A DNA stretch of 64,000 nt from Schizosaccharomyces osmophilus (GCF_027921745.1 NC_079240.1:1171001-1235000), one strand, 5' to 3'. Positions 11,580 through 22,697 are shown, counted from the first letter of the stretch. Numbers and translations: made by a program. Notes: a model not told the origin generated them from the letters alone.

Positions 11580-11716
11580 TCATTCTTACGATGAAGGAAG
11601 ATGAACGCCATTTCGTATTACTTTGTTTGGATTCAATTCAATTCAATTCAATTCAATTCAATTCAATTCAATTCAATGACAAACGTATGTGTAACACAAA
11701 CCCCGTATACTATTAA
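11274..11716 (+). other. exon-like ORF conserved in the 5S repeat
   Basis: A 32-codon ORF (11274-11369) beginning MDDELELCDK ends at a good donor (GTGAGT). A TAG acceptor at 11456-11458 would join it in frame to an ORF running through the poly-A tract and GAATT block to 11716, just before the 5S gene. The first exon is also intact at 2043-2138 and 4115-4210 (both minus). I do not recognise the protein. As the whole repeat is almost identical between copies, conservation alone is no evidence of coding. It may be an accident or the remnant of a 5S-linked gene. Confidence 0.2.
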
Positions 11717-11761
11717 AGTAAGTTATGAATAGTATAGATAGCTTAAAAAAGATAGAGAGTT

Positions 11762-11880
11762 GTCTACGGCCATACCTAGGCGAAAACACCAGTTCCCGTC
11801 CGATCACTGCAGTTAAGCGTCTGAGGGCCTCGTTAGTACTATGGTTGGAGACAACATGGGAATCCGGGGTGCTGTAGGCT
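11762..11880 (+). rRNA. 5S rRNA, copy 4 (inverted)
   Basis: 119-nt 5S gene on the plus strand, same sequence as the three minus-strand copies. The T-run at 11888-11893 is the terminator. It faces away from the tandem array. Confidence 0.97.
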
Positions 11881-12005
11881 CCCTCACTTTTTTGTCTATT
11901 TCTTTCTATTTATTTTCTTTTTTTTTTTAACTTACTTATAAAACGAAATGTGACTCATTCCATCCCGAGACCACCCACAGTGGAACTTCCCATGGATAGC
12001 GTTAG

Positions 12006-12224
12006 TGTTTTTCAATTTATTGAGAATTATGAATGTTTTGAGGTTTAAAAAAGCTCAAGTTCTTTAGAGACTGCCAATTGGTACGAGGAATTGAAAAAAG
12101 CATTGAGAGGATTGCATCAAGCCATTCTACAAACAATGTGAAGCATGGTGGTATTATCAATACATAGGATACAACTTGTACGTGAGTCCGATCTCGATAT
12201 CGTGCTAGAATAGATAGTTTATTT
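12006..12224 (+). other. 220-bp insertion in right arm with decayed coding look
   Basis: Absent from the left arm and flanked by TTA at both joints. The forward strand holds an open stretch with a protein-like composition (NWYEELKKALRGLHQAI) that I cannot assign. Either this is an insertion in the right arm or the left arm lost it. Confidence 0.4.
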
Positions 12225-12518
12225 ACTGCCTCTTTTGAACTCTATTAAAATTTTCAATTATCGAAGTGGTGGAACATTTGCCAAAACTTAAACGTATGAA
12301 AAGTACTTGGTAACTTATACTCTCAATAAACACCTTATTAAAGGTCCACTGTTTTTTGGATTGGACTTGATGTCTTTCATAATTTAACTTCCTATAGTAA
12401 CTACTCTGCTTATTTTTAGTCATTAACACTTTAAAAATAGATATTAAAGTTGGGTCATATTGAGTGAACATTCGTTTTTTTTTTTCAAAAGTTATTTTCA
12501 ACAAAAGAAAAAAATATT

Positions 12519-12590
12519 TTCCGTTGCGGGGAGTCGAACCCCGGCCGCGTCGGTGAAAGCGACGAATCCTAGCCGTTGGACCACAACGGA
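12519..12590 (-). tRNA. tRNA-Glu (anticodon UUC), second copy
   Basis: Identical to the tRNA-Glu at 6149-6220, same orientation, with a matching short 3' flank (AAAATATTTT). It is the outermost pol III gene before ordinary genes begin. Confidence 0.97.
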
Positions 12591-13103
12591 TCGTTGAAGT
12601 GATTTTGTTTTGGATATATATATTGGCCTTTTTAATTTAAGTGTGAATTAAATACAATCAAATGAAAGAGAAGGCGTGAGTTAAAATGACCCCAAGGCAA
12701 TGATTAGAGTATAAACAGGTACAAATAAGACCCATGTATAACGCTACACCTAGTTCCTTTAAAACATGGGCCACTTAACGTTCAATTGACGAAGATCTAT
12801 AGAATAGCAATAGAAAAATTCTTTTTTTATTTTTTTAATAAAAAGAACAAATTATATAAAAAAGAATAACATTACTTATGTTGGGAATAATTCTGCGTCC
12901 ATTTGGTTCTGTACTAGATACAGACGTATCTGTAGCATTTAAACAACTCCCACTTCTTCAACATTGATTTACTGCTAAAGATTTCATCTAGAGACAAAAC
13001 AAGACAAATATACTTTATCGTTTAATATTTTTCCTTGTTCTTGAATGAAAGCATGCTCTCAAGGACAACATCTATCATCATCTATTTAACCCTGGCTTTT
13101 CTC
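12591..13103. other. spacer, nothing supportable
   Basis: AT-rich sequence between the last tRNA and the Vps25-like relic. No ORF, RNA gene or repeat recognised. Confidence 0.5.
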
Positions 13104-13558
13104 TTATTGCACACTGCCAAGTCTGCGCATGGGTTTATTACCACTTCTCATGCGTATGAATCGCTTCCTATTGCTGTAAGTAAATGAATTTCCCTTCGAA
13201 GACTTTAGGGCTGACTTTTGCCAATAGATAAAGATTGAGTGTCTAACGATCACCGTATTATTTTCCTTGCTGACTATTTCCACTGCAGCTCCTTTGCGCT
13301 GCATAGTATTGAGCAAGTGGACGACAAAATCAATGGACAATTCATACCTTTCCTATAGGATTAATTTTCTCAGAATCAAAGAATTGAGAGATACCTACGT
13401 TCCGAGTGCTACAAAAAAAACTTGAGATAACTATCATCTATTTCGCTATAGCCAGAATTAATTATACCTCTTGAGAATAGTTATTTATAGAGAAATGCAA
13501 ACATTGGTGGATCAAAATGAGTGTTGAATGAATAAGAATAATCTCTTTGAACTCCCAT
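13104..13558 (-). pseudogene. possible Vps25 (ESCRT-II) relic
   Basis: Three pieces read in the order of Vps25, the ESCRT-II subunit of multivesicular-body sorting. An N-terminal piece (MGVQRDYSYSF then DPPMFAF, 13558 downward) resembles the PPF/PPLYT start of Vps25. A FDSEKIN piece follows at about 13360-13385. Then comes SIDFVVHLLNTMQRKGAA with a YWQKS element (13220-13340), resembling the winged-helix segment. The frames are interrupted and the C-terminal part is unlike Vps25, so it is either decayed or has introns I could not place. It lies between the last tRNA and rad50. Assignment rests on weak motif similarity. Confidence 0.3.
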
Positions 13559-13657
13559 CTCAGAGAATAATATTTATAATTTATTTTTACTGACAAAATC
13601 GTGCATTCTGATATATCATAATCCCAGTACCCGAGTTATCTAAAGCAACATGAATGC

Positions 13658-16600
13658 TTACATCGTTTCTCGTACAATCTGGTTTTGCGTTAGTTTTCGT
13701 TTCAATCAGAAGATTTAGGGACTTACAATGCTTTTCTGATTCGCGTCTCTTTTAACTTTATAATAATAACCACAGTATGCGTCTGTATTAACTAAACGGA
13801 TAAACTGCTCATCGTGAGTAATAATAATTAGCTGAAAGTTTGCTTGTCGCCTTCTAAAGTCCACGATTTTAGATAAACTTTTTGCTAAGCTCATAATATT
13901 TTCTTCATCCAAATTCGTTGTAGGCTCATCAAGGGCTAGAATTCCACAGTTAACTCCTAGACATTCTGCCAAGGCAAGGCGAATTATAATACAGGCCAGA
14001 ACCTTCTGACCAGCACTGCATCGTCCTCTCATATCCAATTCGGCGTCTCCCTTTACCATGCAAACCCTATAATTATAAGAGCGGTTTCCCTTTCCTTCGG
14101 CGTCTGAGCGAATTAGAATTGTATCAATGTCTGTACCACAGTAAGTCTGTTTCCATAATTCATCTACAATTCTATTGATTTCATTCATTTTTAATGAATG
14201 GAGTTGCATAATGGCAATATCTAAAGCTTTTGCATATTTGCCTATATCATCATTAGCTTTATCAGTCGTCCTGGTCTTTATTAATTGGCGGCGATAACGT
14301 TCATCTGAATCTTTAAATTCGAGGTTTAAATCTTGAGTTAATTGATTTACACCAGAATCAAGTTGCCGACATTCACCTAATAACCCGGCGCGCTCAGCAT
14401 TTAGTGCTCCATATTGCATTTTCAAAGACTCCATTTCATCACGGAAAGCCTCTCTATTTGTCTTCGCTTGTTGAGATATCAGGCTATTTTTCTTTTCCAA
14501 GGCCTCCAGAAACTGACTGTGTAATCGGCGAAGACGTAAGTTGTCCGAAATGTTGCGTTCTCTAGAACGCAAGTCAGCCAATTTTTCCTGAATGTTCTTA
14601 ATCTTTTGAGTGCTAGCATTCAGTTCAGATAAATCGTATTCAACAGTTCGAAAAAGGCCATCCTTCTCTTTTACTAGACGATCTAATTCAGATTTTATAT
14701 CGATTTGCAACTCTCTATTCCAATCTTGTAATTGTTGAAGAAACCCGTTCTTATCTTGCAATAGTGATCGGCTCTTTTCCTCAAATTTTTCAAGATCATT
14801 CTCCAAACTAAGCATTTCGTCATTAAGTCTATTAAACAATGGCCGTTGTTCATCGCAAGACTGTTTAGTATCTTCGAGATCTCTTCGCATTTTTATTTTC
14901 TTCTCATCGCAATTTTTTATCTCAACTTCTAGTTGATGTAACTCATTTATTTTGAGTTTTAAATCTGAGAATTTAACCTCCCTTTCCTTGTTAGCGATAT
15001 TCACATTGTCAAGCTCCTTTCTTTGCTTGGCCTCTTCATAAATTATTGTCTCCAATTTTTTTTTTGAAGCTTTGTTCATCTCTGCAACCTTCTTTCGTTC
15101 CAGACTAATTTGGTTTATATCCAATTCCTTATACGATGGACTAAGTTGAGCCTGAAGGTCTGAAACGTGCGAATTACACTTCTCAGTTTCCTCATTCAGA
15201 CGATTAATATCTTTTAACTTGAAGTTTAAGCTTTCAAAAGCCTCGTGTTTTTTGCTGATATCTTTCAACTGAAAATCCAGGGTGGCAGCTTGCTCTTTTG
15301 CATTTCCTAACTGCTGTTCTGTTATAGTCAGAATATCAGATTTTTCCTTCATCGAATTCTTTATAAATTTTGCTTCCTCAATAAGGGGAATTACATCACT
15401 TAGCTCTTTTCTCTCTTTATTCAATATCTCCAGTTGGTCGGTTACATCTGACAATTTCCCAGGAATATTTTCTATCATCGCACGGCAATGTTCAACAAAA
15501 GCAGCTTCTTCATCGTTTTCAAACAATCTTTGACATAGTTGACAGGCATGGTGTGAATCAGACATCTGAATTGCCTTTTCGTAGAAACTTATACCAAATT
15601 GTAAGGAGTGAGCTGTTCGTTTACTATCTTCAATCCTTGAGTCCAAACTCTGAATATTTTCATTGTGCTCATCCAAGTTAATTGAGCGATACCGACTTAA
15701 CTGAGCCTTTTCATTATTTCGAAACTCCAAATCCGATAGTTCTTTGCGATAAGTACTAAACTTATATTCAAGTTCAACAACAGTGGCGTTTGCGGCGTTC
15801 AGTTTTTTCTTTGATTCATCTATAGTCACCTGGGACTTTTGTAAAGAGGCATTTAATTTTTCATCATATTCACTGACAGTATGAAGGTCAAGGGAGGTTA
15901 ATTCAAAGAATCGCTGCTTGAAACATTCTCCAGCTTCTTTTACGTCAGCCAATAACTTTTCCCTTGTCTCTATTAGCAATTGTAGTTTTGAGTGGATGTT
16001 GGCATTATCATGAAATTTATCAATCAATGAAGCAAAGTTTTCGAGTTCTTTCTCGCTATCGAGTATCCCCATTTTCTCTTCGTCAATTTTTTTATTCCAT
16101 TCATTGCCTTCGTACACTGTTCGAGCATCCTGAAATTCTTTTTCTCCTCGTTTTAGCTCTTCTGATAAAGCATCCCTCGTTTGAGCCATATGCTTGAGAT
16201 CTTGGATACGCGATTGAATATATATTATATTACTTTGATTATTCTTTATGGAATCTTCCAAACCTGCAATGGTTTTTTGCAGATACATCTCATGAGCTTT
16301 TAGCCCCTCAATTCGAGCACCTCTCTCTTTTCTTTTATCTCGAATTTGTTGTACAATTCTTTTGTTTTCAGACATACTTGAATCAAAATGTTCAACATAT
16401 TTTGTTATAACTTCGTTTTCATCCTGCTCCGAAAACCCATGTGAGCTAGCAATATTCTCCAAAGTTTCCCGTTTTCTACGTTTCGTTCGTTCCAGAGATA
16501 CTAACTCTCCTTCAGCACGTCCTAAATTAGCCGAGAGCGTTTCCATCTTTTTCCTGTTTTCAGTTATTTGAACCTCGGTTGAAGACTTGTTATTTTCAAG

Positions 16601-17642
16601 TTCTAACAGAAGGTTTTGTTCAGTTTCTACTTGCCCATTGAAATTTCTAGATATTTTCTCCAATTCATCCGTAGTGTTGTTCATTTCAACCATATGAAGC
16701 TTTAGGTCTTCTATACTCGAAGCCAGAAAAGTGCAGTGGTTTTCAAACTGAGATATGGCAACCTCTTTTTGTTCGAATTCTTCAGTGGATCTGAAAAGCT
16801 CATCCTGAAGTTTTGCTGTATGAGATATCTTATGATCCAGTTCTTCAATTCTGTGGTTGATAAATGAGATGCGTTTCTGGGAACCGTGAAGTTGCAACCT
16901 TATTTTTTCAGCTCGTTCTTTGTCTGACCGAAAATGTACTAAGTTGGCTTGATCAACTTTGATTTGATTTTCCTGGTCACGCCTTACGTTCTTTAGTTGC
17001 TCGAGGGCTTTTGCGTATTTCATAGATTCAAAAATCTCGTCAAATCGCTTTTTTAAATTCGAGGGTTCACTTAAAGGCCAAAAACTTTCTTCTTGGTGAC
17101 AAAATATAACATAATCAAGCAGTGCTCTACTGACACCGAGACTTAGAGGGATTTGTAAATCTAACTCTGCACATCGATTGCTGATAGTACTACGCTCACC
17201 ATCATTGACAATCAACAACTGCCCGTCAAGGGTCTTCTGCTGTCTTGTGGTCTTTTTAACTAGCAATTGTAATGATCGTGTACATATCATCCTTATTTGA
17301 TTTGTGTTTTTAAACGCTAGTTTCACTTGCGCCAAAACCTCTTTCTCACCACACAACTATAGTTGTAAGCAAGAATGGCCCATGTAGAAGAAGCTTACCT
17401 TTGGATCATGAATGAATGCACCACCTTTGGTGTTTGGAGGAAGTATTCCTGTCGTAGCATATTTTAAACATTCTATAATGGTCTGAAAGTTAGAATTCAC
17501 GAAATAAATTATCACATACTGTTTTTCCTGAACCATTTTGACCAACGATTAATGTCAAAGGAGAAAAAAACTGGATACTTTCTCTTGATCGACTATCGAA
17601 AGATCGAATGCCCATAATGGACATCTTGTCAATGCAAGACAT
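13658..17642 (-). CDS. rad50: Rad50, MRN complex ATPase
   Basis: Rad50 is the ATPase of the Mre11-Rad50-Nbs1 complex for double-strand-break repair and telomere upkeep. Four exons by my model: 17642-17520, 17482-17399, 17356-13727 and 13678-13658, giving 1285 residues, a normal Rad50 length. Walker A (GQNGSGKT, residues 34-41) spans the first intron, with the next exon starting TIIECLK. Long coiled coils flank a zinc hook CQLC at about 674-677. The C-terminal half has the signature [10 protein letters not shown], Walker [13 protein letters not shown] and the H-loop THDEQ. The last intron (13679-13726) has a perfect AACTAAC branch. Splicing it replaces an unrelated VSP ending with a six-residue tail that aligns with other Rad50 C-termini. 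Confidence 0.97.
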
Positions 17643-18055
17643 CTTGTAAATTTAAGCAATTCTATTGTAGCAAAGCAAACATATATGAAACTGCAATACG
17701 GAAAAAGCAATTGTGTATTGAAGAATAGCAATTCTAAGTTTCATGTATAGAACAAAGCAACGCGTATGCTGGAAGCTGTCTTGACATTCGTGTTTAACGA
17801 ATTGCATTGAAATATCGACTACGTGGCTTAGTAGAAATAACGCAAAAGATGAATCGTCTTCCCATTAATCAAATCATGTTTTACATGGTATATAAATGGT
17901 TATGTGTGCTTACTCAATGTCGATGTATAGACTGTACAAATTTTTACGAGCAAATAAGAATCATTAATCACATTTTCGATTTCATAGCAGGTAAGCACTC
18001 AATATTATCCTATCAATGACTAGATAAATTCACTTTAACTCCTGAGAAAAGCTGC
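17643..18055. other. rad50 promoter / sdh1 3' spacer
   Basis: Holds the rad50 5' region and the sdh1 3' end, both genes being on the minus strand. The only element I mark is one ACGCGT box. Short plus-strand ORFs here have no support. Confidence 0.5.
17760..17765. promoter_or_regulatory. MCB box (ACGCGT) upstream of rad50
   Basis: One perfect ACGCGT, 118 bp before the rad50 start. In fission yeast this hexamer is bound by MBF and drives G1/S transcription of DNA-replication and repair genes. A single site is suggestive only. Confidence 0.4.
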
Positions 18056-20142
18056 TTAATAGACACGCTTGAATGGAGGAACAGCTTTAACCTCGCTTTC
18101 ATCCATAGTAGTGTTGACCACATTACGGTATTTTAAGGTAACAGGGTCAGTAGTATTTTGTTGCCAGGTCAAGGTATGCTTAATCCAGTTTCCATCATCT
18201 CTTTCAGGATAATCTTCACGAGCATGGGCACCACGAGACTCTTTACGATTTAAAGCGGAATGGGCGGTTTGAACGGCACAGGTCAAAAGGTTACGCAATT
18301 CCAAAGCTTCTATTAAATCAGTATTCCAAATTAAACCACGATCCTTGATACCGAGTTCGCTATAAGATTCGTCAACCTTTTGGATGTTGTTGACACCCTC
18401 TTGAAGGGTTTCTTCAGTACGGAAGACGGAAACGTCTCTTTGCATAGATCTCTGCATGTTAAGGCGAATTTCGCTAGTATGCTTGGGACCTTCTGAAGTA
18501 CGGACCTTATCAAGGAATTGCAAGGAATCAAGACCAGCATCGGCAGCCAAAGGCTTATGGGGAGCATTAGGCTCCAAAGTGTCCTTGATGTGCAAAGCAC
18601 AAGCTCTTCCGAAAACAACAATATCGAGCAAAGAGTTGGCACCCAAACGGTTACCACCGTGTACGGAAACACAGGCAGCTTCACCAGCTGCATACAAACC
18701 AGGCACAACTTTATCGTTTCCACTTTCGTCAACAGTAAGGACCTCACCGGTATAGCGAGTGGGGATACCTCCCATGTTGTAGTGAACGGTAGGCAAAACG
18801 GGAATAGGCTCTTTGGTAACATCAACACCGGCAAAAATGGCGGCGGTCTCGGAAATACCGGGAAGACGTTCCTTCAAAACCTCGGCGGGGAGGTGAGAAA
18901 GTTGCAAATAAATGTGATCCTTCTCAGGACCAACACCACGGCCTTCACGGATTTCGAGGGTCATGGAACGAGAAACAACATCACGGGAAGCAAGGTCCTT
19001 GGCGGTAGGGGCATAACGTTCCATGAATCTTTCACCCTTGTTGTTGAGCAAAAAGCCACCTTCACCACGGCTACCCTCGGTGATCAAGCACCCGGCGCCG
19101 TAAATACCGGTGGGATGGAATTGAACGAATTCAAGATCTTGCAAAGGAAGACCAGCACGAGAAACCATTGCATTACCATCACCAGTGCAGGTGTGGGCTG
19201 AGGTACAAGAGAAGTAAGAACGGCCGTATCCACCAGTAGCCAAGACGGTCTTGTGAGCTCTGAAGCGATGGATGCTACCATCTTCGAGGTTCATAGCAAT
19301 GACACCACGGCATTCACCGTTTTCCATTAACAAGTCCATGGCAAAGTATTCAATAAAAAAGTTGGTGTTGTGACGAAGAGATTGTCCGTAAAGAGTATGA
19401 AGAAGGGAATGACCAGTACGGTCGGCAACAGCAGCACAACGATAAGCTTGACCGCCCTTACCAAATTCCAAAGATTGACCGCCAAAAGCACGTTGATAAA
19501 TTTTACCTTCTTTAGTTCTAGAAAAAGGGACACCAAAATGTTCTAATTCCAAAACAGCAGCTGGAGCTTCTTTAGTCATGTAATGGATAGCGTCTTGATC
19601 ACCAAGCCAATCGGAACCCTTCACAGTATCGTAAAAATGCCAACGCCAGTCATCCTTGGTCATATTACCCAAAGCGGCATTGATACCACCTTGTGCTGCG
19701 ACGGTGTGAGATCTGGTGGGAAACAACTTGGTGATACAAGCAGTTTTAAAGCCAGCTTCGGCTAATCCAAAAGTAGCTCGGAGACCCGCACCTCCTGCGC
19801 CTACGACAATAGCATCGTAAGTGTGGTCGATAATCGGGTACTTTACTTGTTCGGGGGTGGAGGCTTGTTTAGCACGTAAAGGCTAGCACAAGTTAGTTTT
19901 CTTTGTACTTGGAACATAATACTATTGAAAGTTTGGTATTCAGCTAAACATTTCGTCCTTCAACCGTAGGAACGGAACAGTACCGCCTGAGTTGTTCACC
20001 GACCCAACAAGGCCTAACCGACCAAAACCAAATGTTGACATACCTGAGTTGACTGAACCTGTCTTAAACAAACATTTGTTGAAAATAATCTAGCATTTAC
20101 ACCTTTTTCAACCGCTATTTTAATTGTTTTGAACCGATGCAT
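18056..20142 (-). CDS. sdh1: succinate dehydrogenase flavoprotein subunit
   Basis: Sdh1, the FAD subunit of mitochondrial complex II, oxidises succinate to fumarate. Two exons: 20142-20044 and 19882-18056, with a 161-nt intron (AACTAAC branch), 641 residues. The first 33 residues ([14 protein letters not shown]...) form a basic mitochondrial presequence encoded almost alone by exon 1. After it come the FAD-binding VGAGGAG (about residue 58), the histidine for covalent FAD in [19 protein letters not shown], and [11 protein letters not shown] near 400. Without the intron there is no ATG before the dinucleotide-binding motif, so the upstream exon is required. The high codon bias creates a long antisense ORF. 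Confidence 0.97.
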
Positions 20143-21049
20143 TCTTTAAGAGGGGGAGATGGTGGAAGAGTAATTGTCTCACTCATTGGTGTTGTACATG
20201 TAAATTAAATCTCGTTAAACTAGGTATAGGACGTAAAGGTAACCAAGTACTCTCGATAGCAAATACTTTTATAGTAAATTCCGCCTTTTCTATTTCTAGC
20301 TATGTAATTGGTTGTAGATAATTCATTCTAGCGGATCTATGGTTGGATTCTTACGATGAACCTTCTTGTTACCGATGCCACAAGTACCGTAAGAGATAGT
20401 ACCTACCCGCTCTTCATTCCTCCTATATTCCCATACTATATAAGACCAGTCAAGGTCAGTCTAGGATCAGTGGTATGTTGAAATTTCCTTGTTTATTGGG
20501 AGGGTATACCACTGTAGGTAGTAGTAGTAGTAGTAATAAGTATGTATGTATGTATGTATGTATAGGAGGTTTTGATGGGAAAAGCGAGAAAAGAGAATAA
20601 GAATGAATGGATAGTTTGAAATGTAAAAATGTAAAAAAGAAAAAAGGAAGAGGAAAAGAAGAAGAAAAAAAAATAGGAAATTGTATATGATTGGAACTCG
20701 TTTGTTTGTGTGGTAGAGAAACAGTTTACGACTCAATAAAGTATTGTAGAGAGTACTCCTGGTGAAATAGGAGGAAAGAGATTTTGTAAAAATAGTTCAA
20801 GCATGCGAGAGAAAAAGGGATCCATCCGATGTGTTACGAGATTAGCCCGTGCAATGCAATGCAATCCAAGCAAGGAGCGTATTTTTCTGTGGCCTTGAAA
20901 CGATGAGAATTCTATAAGAAAATATTTCTTATTTGTCGAAAGATAGATCGCTTTCTTTTTGTATACAAATTGTATTGTATAGCATTCACCGTCATCAATC
21001 TATCCTCAAACGCAAGCCAACCCTAGGTGGAAAATTCGCAAACAGCAGA
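20143..21049. promoter_or_regulatory. divergent sdh1/azr1 intergenic region
   Basis: 907 bp between divergent starts. Contains a TATATAAG element near 20438 and simple repeats at 20517-20563 (GTA units then TATG units). No RNA gene recognised. Confidence 0.45.
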
Positions 21050-22046
21050 ATGATTTTGACGAGGTCCATGCAACCGTTGTTTCGTGGCAATCGTCCAAGA
21101 TCCCTACAATGGATAAAAAAGAATTTCATCTATACGATTAGCTCAGCAACGAGTTTTCAAAAAAAGCCATCCGTTTTTGAGGATTCCGAACCCCGTGACC
21201 ATCCTGATGCCGGAGAAGATGCCTTTACTAACCTAGAAGATTCAAAATTTGGTTTCAATGCCGTCTTAGACGGGGTCGGCGGCTGGACAAGTATTGGCGT
21301 CGACCCATCCAAGTTCTCTTGGGGACTGGTTCGAGAACTTGAAAGAGAATTCAAGCATTTCGGCGACGACAAGTTTCCTGATCCTCTTGCCATTTTGACA
21401 AATGCCTTTTCTTCCTTGAAGAAAAGCAATAGTGTAAAAGCCGGCTCTTCTACAGCATGCGCTACACTTTTCGACAAGCAATCAGGCAAGCTTCATTCGC
21501 TAAAGTAAGTTCAGCATTCTTTCCTTTACTAACACAGCATGAATAGTTTAGGTGATTCTGGATTTCTAATCCTTCGTAACGGATCCATATTTTATGAATC
21601 CCCTCCTCAGGTTCTTCAGTTCAATATGCCCTATCAACTCGCTATTTACCCATCCTCTTACGTTTCCAAGGATGAAATTACTCCTTATATGAGTGATCTA
21701 GCCAAACACCAACTTCAAAATGGGGACTTGGTCATTCTAGCTACAGATGGAGTGTTTGACAATTTGAACTCCCAATCCCTGCTAAAGGTTGCCAATCATG
21801 CACTTTCAGAATATTCTACAGATAAAAACTTTACAAAACAACTGGCGGATTCCATTTGCGACACTGCTGTCACAAACTCTAAGAATACAAGGTGGTATTC
21901 TCCGTTTTCTAAAGCAGCAAAGAATTATGGAATCTATTATCGTGGCGGGTAAGGCTATCTATAATAACCAATTTCTAATGCTTTTTTACAGAAAAATCGA
22001 CGATACTACCGTCACTTGCATGCTTGTTCAACATGCCTCAAGTTGA
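21050..22046 (+). CDS. azr1: mitochondrial PP2C phosphatase, Ptc7/Azr1 type
   Basis: Metal-dependent Ser/Thr phosphatase of the Ptc7 branch, which in yeasts acts in mitochondria on coenzyme Q and metabolic enzymes. Three exons: 21050-21504, 21538-21948 and 21992-22046, 306 residues. Introns are 33 and 43 nt. The first ATG is followed by an Arg-rich presequence (MILTRSMQPLFRGNR). Catalytic motifs appear in order: GEDAF, DGVGGW (metal-binding Asp), GSSTACATL, LGDSGFLIL, ATDGVFDN and the terminal DDTTVTCMLV, which is only reached by splicing both introns. It ends 49 bp from convergent cdd1. The symbol comes from the S. pombe gene in the same place. Confidence 0.93.
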
Positions 22047-22095
22047 TTCTCTTCCATTTACGTTTGAACAACGGGAATCCGCTTTGCGCTAGCCT

Positions 22096-22697
22096 TTATT
22101 CCAAATCTTCAGGTCCAAAAGAATCTGGAAGCAGCTTAAAAAAAAAGTTAGTCTCATGCAAACCAAAATTCATATCACATACCTCTGCAATCGATTTCGT
22201 TTGAAAAGTACCGTCAGGATGAAAGAGAAATATATCAATGTCCTTGGAAAATTCTCGAATCCTAATGTTTATTAATTCCTATCGCTTTTGTAACGTTGCT
22301 TGTAGTTCACTTACGCTTGACGACAAATACCACATGGAGTAACTCTGCCTTTATCGCTCATAACTCCCAATGCCATAAAGCTCTTCTTTCCCATACTCTA
22401 AAATAAGAGTTTTGTCAGCTGAGTTTCTTGTCTAGTTTTCCTTACCACTGCTTTCGTTATTGCAACTCTCTCGGCACACACGCCGGCGCTATAAGACGCG
22501 TTTTCAACTACAAAGTAAGCCAGAATCCACAAATAAAAAGGGAAAAAAAATTCCATACCATTTGCGCCGTACACAAATGTTTTTCCATCATCGCATAAAA
22601 CACAAGCTCCTACTGCAAACATTGAATATGGACAGTAGGAATAATTTAAGCTGAGCTTTACGTGTTCAAATAATTGTTTTACAAGTTCCTGATTCAT
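22096..22697 (-). CDS. cdd1: cytidine deaminase
   Basis: Homotetrameric-type cytidine deaminase of pyrimidine salvage, converting cytidine or deoxycytidine to the uridine form. Five exons in 602 bp: 22697-22559, 22507-22446, 22397-22315, 22261-22183 and 22134-22096, 133 residues, the family norm. Zinc ligands are in CAERVA (with the catalytic Glu) and PCGICRQ. The NxE substrate motif shows as NVENA, created exactly by splicing intron 1 (AAT-G/TT). All introns are 48-53 nt, and in every case skipping the splice breaks the frame or an essential motif. Confidence 0.95.

Larger units (their letters stand above)
11018..12290 (+). repeat. right arm of inverted repeat
   Basis: Inverted copy of 1340-2393. 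Positions 11018-12005 match 1403-2393 almost perfectly. A block of about 220 bp (12006-12224) is present only here, flanked by TTA on both sides, and then the match resumes. Beyond 12290 only weak similarity remains. The arm includes a 5S gene, a 29-A tract (11546-11574) and the GAATT block (11630-11676). Confidence 0.85.

Noticed and set aside
1528-12290. wtf-type gene next to the 5S genes
   Set aside because: In related species such genes often sit beside 5S genes, so I looked. No multi-exon membrane-protein frame of that kind is supportable here.
18518-19201. 227-codon plus-strand ORF opposite sdh1
   Set aside because: Antisense shadow of a highly biased gene; no motif and no independent start context.
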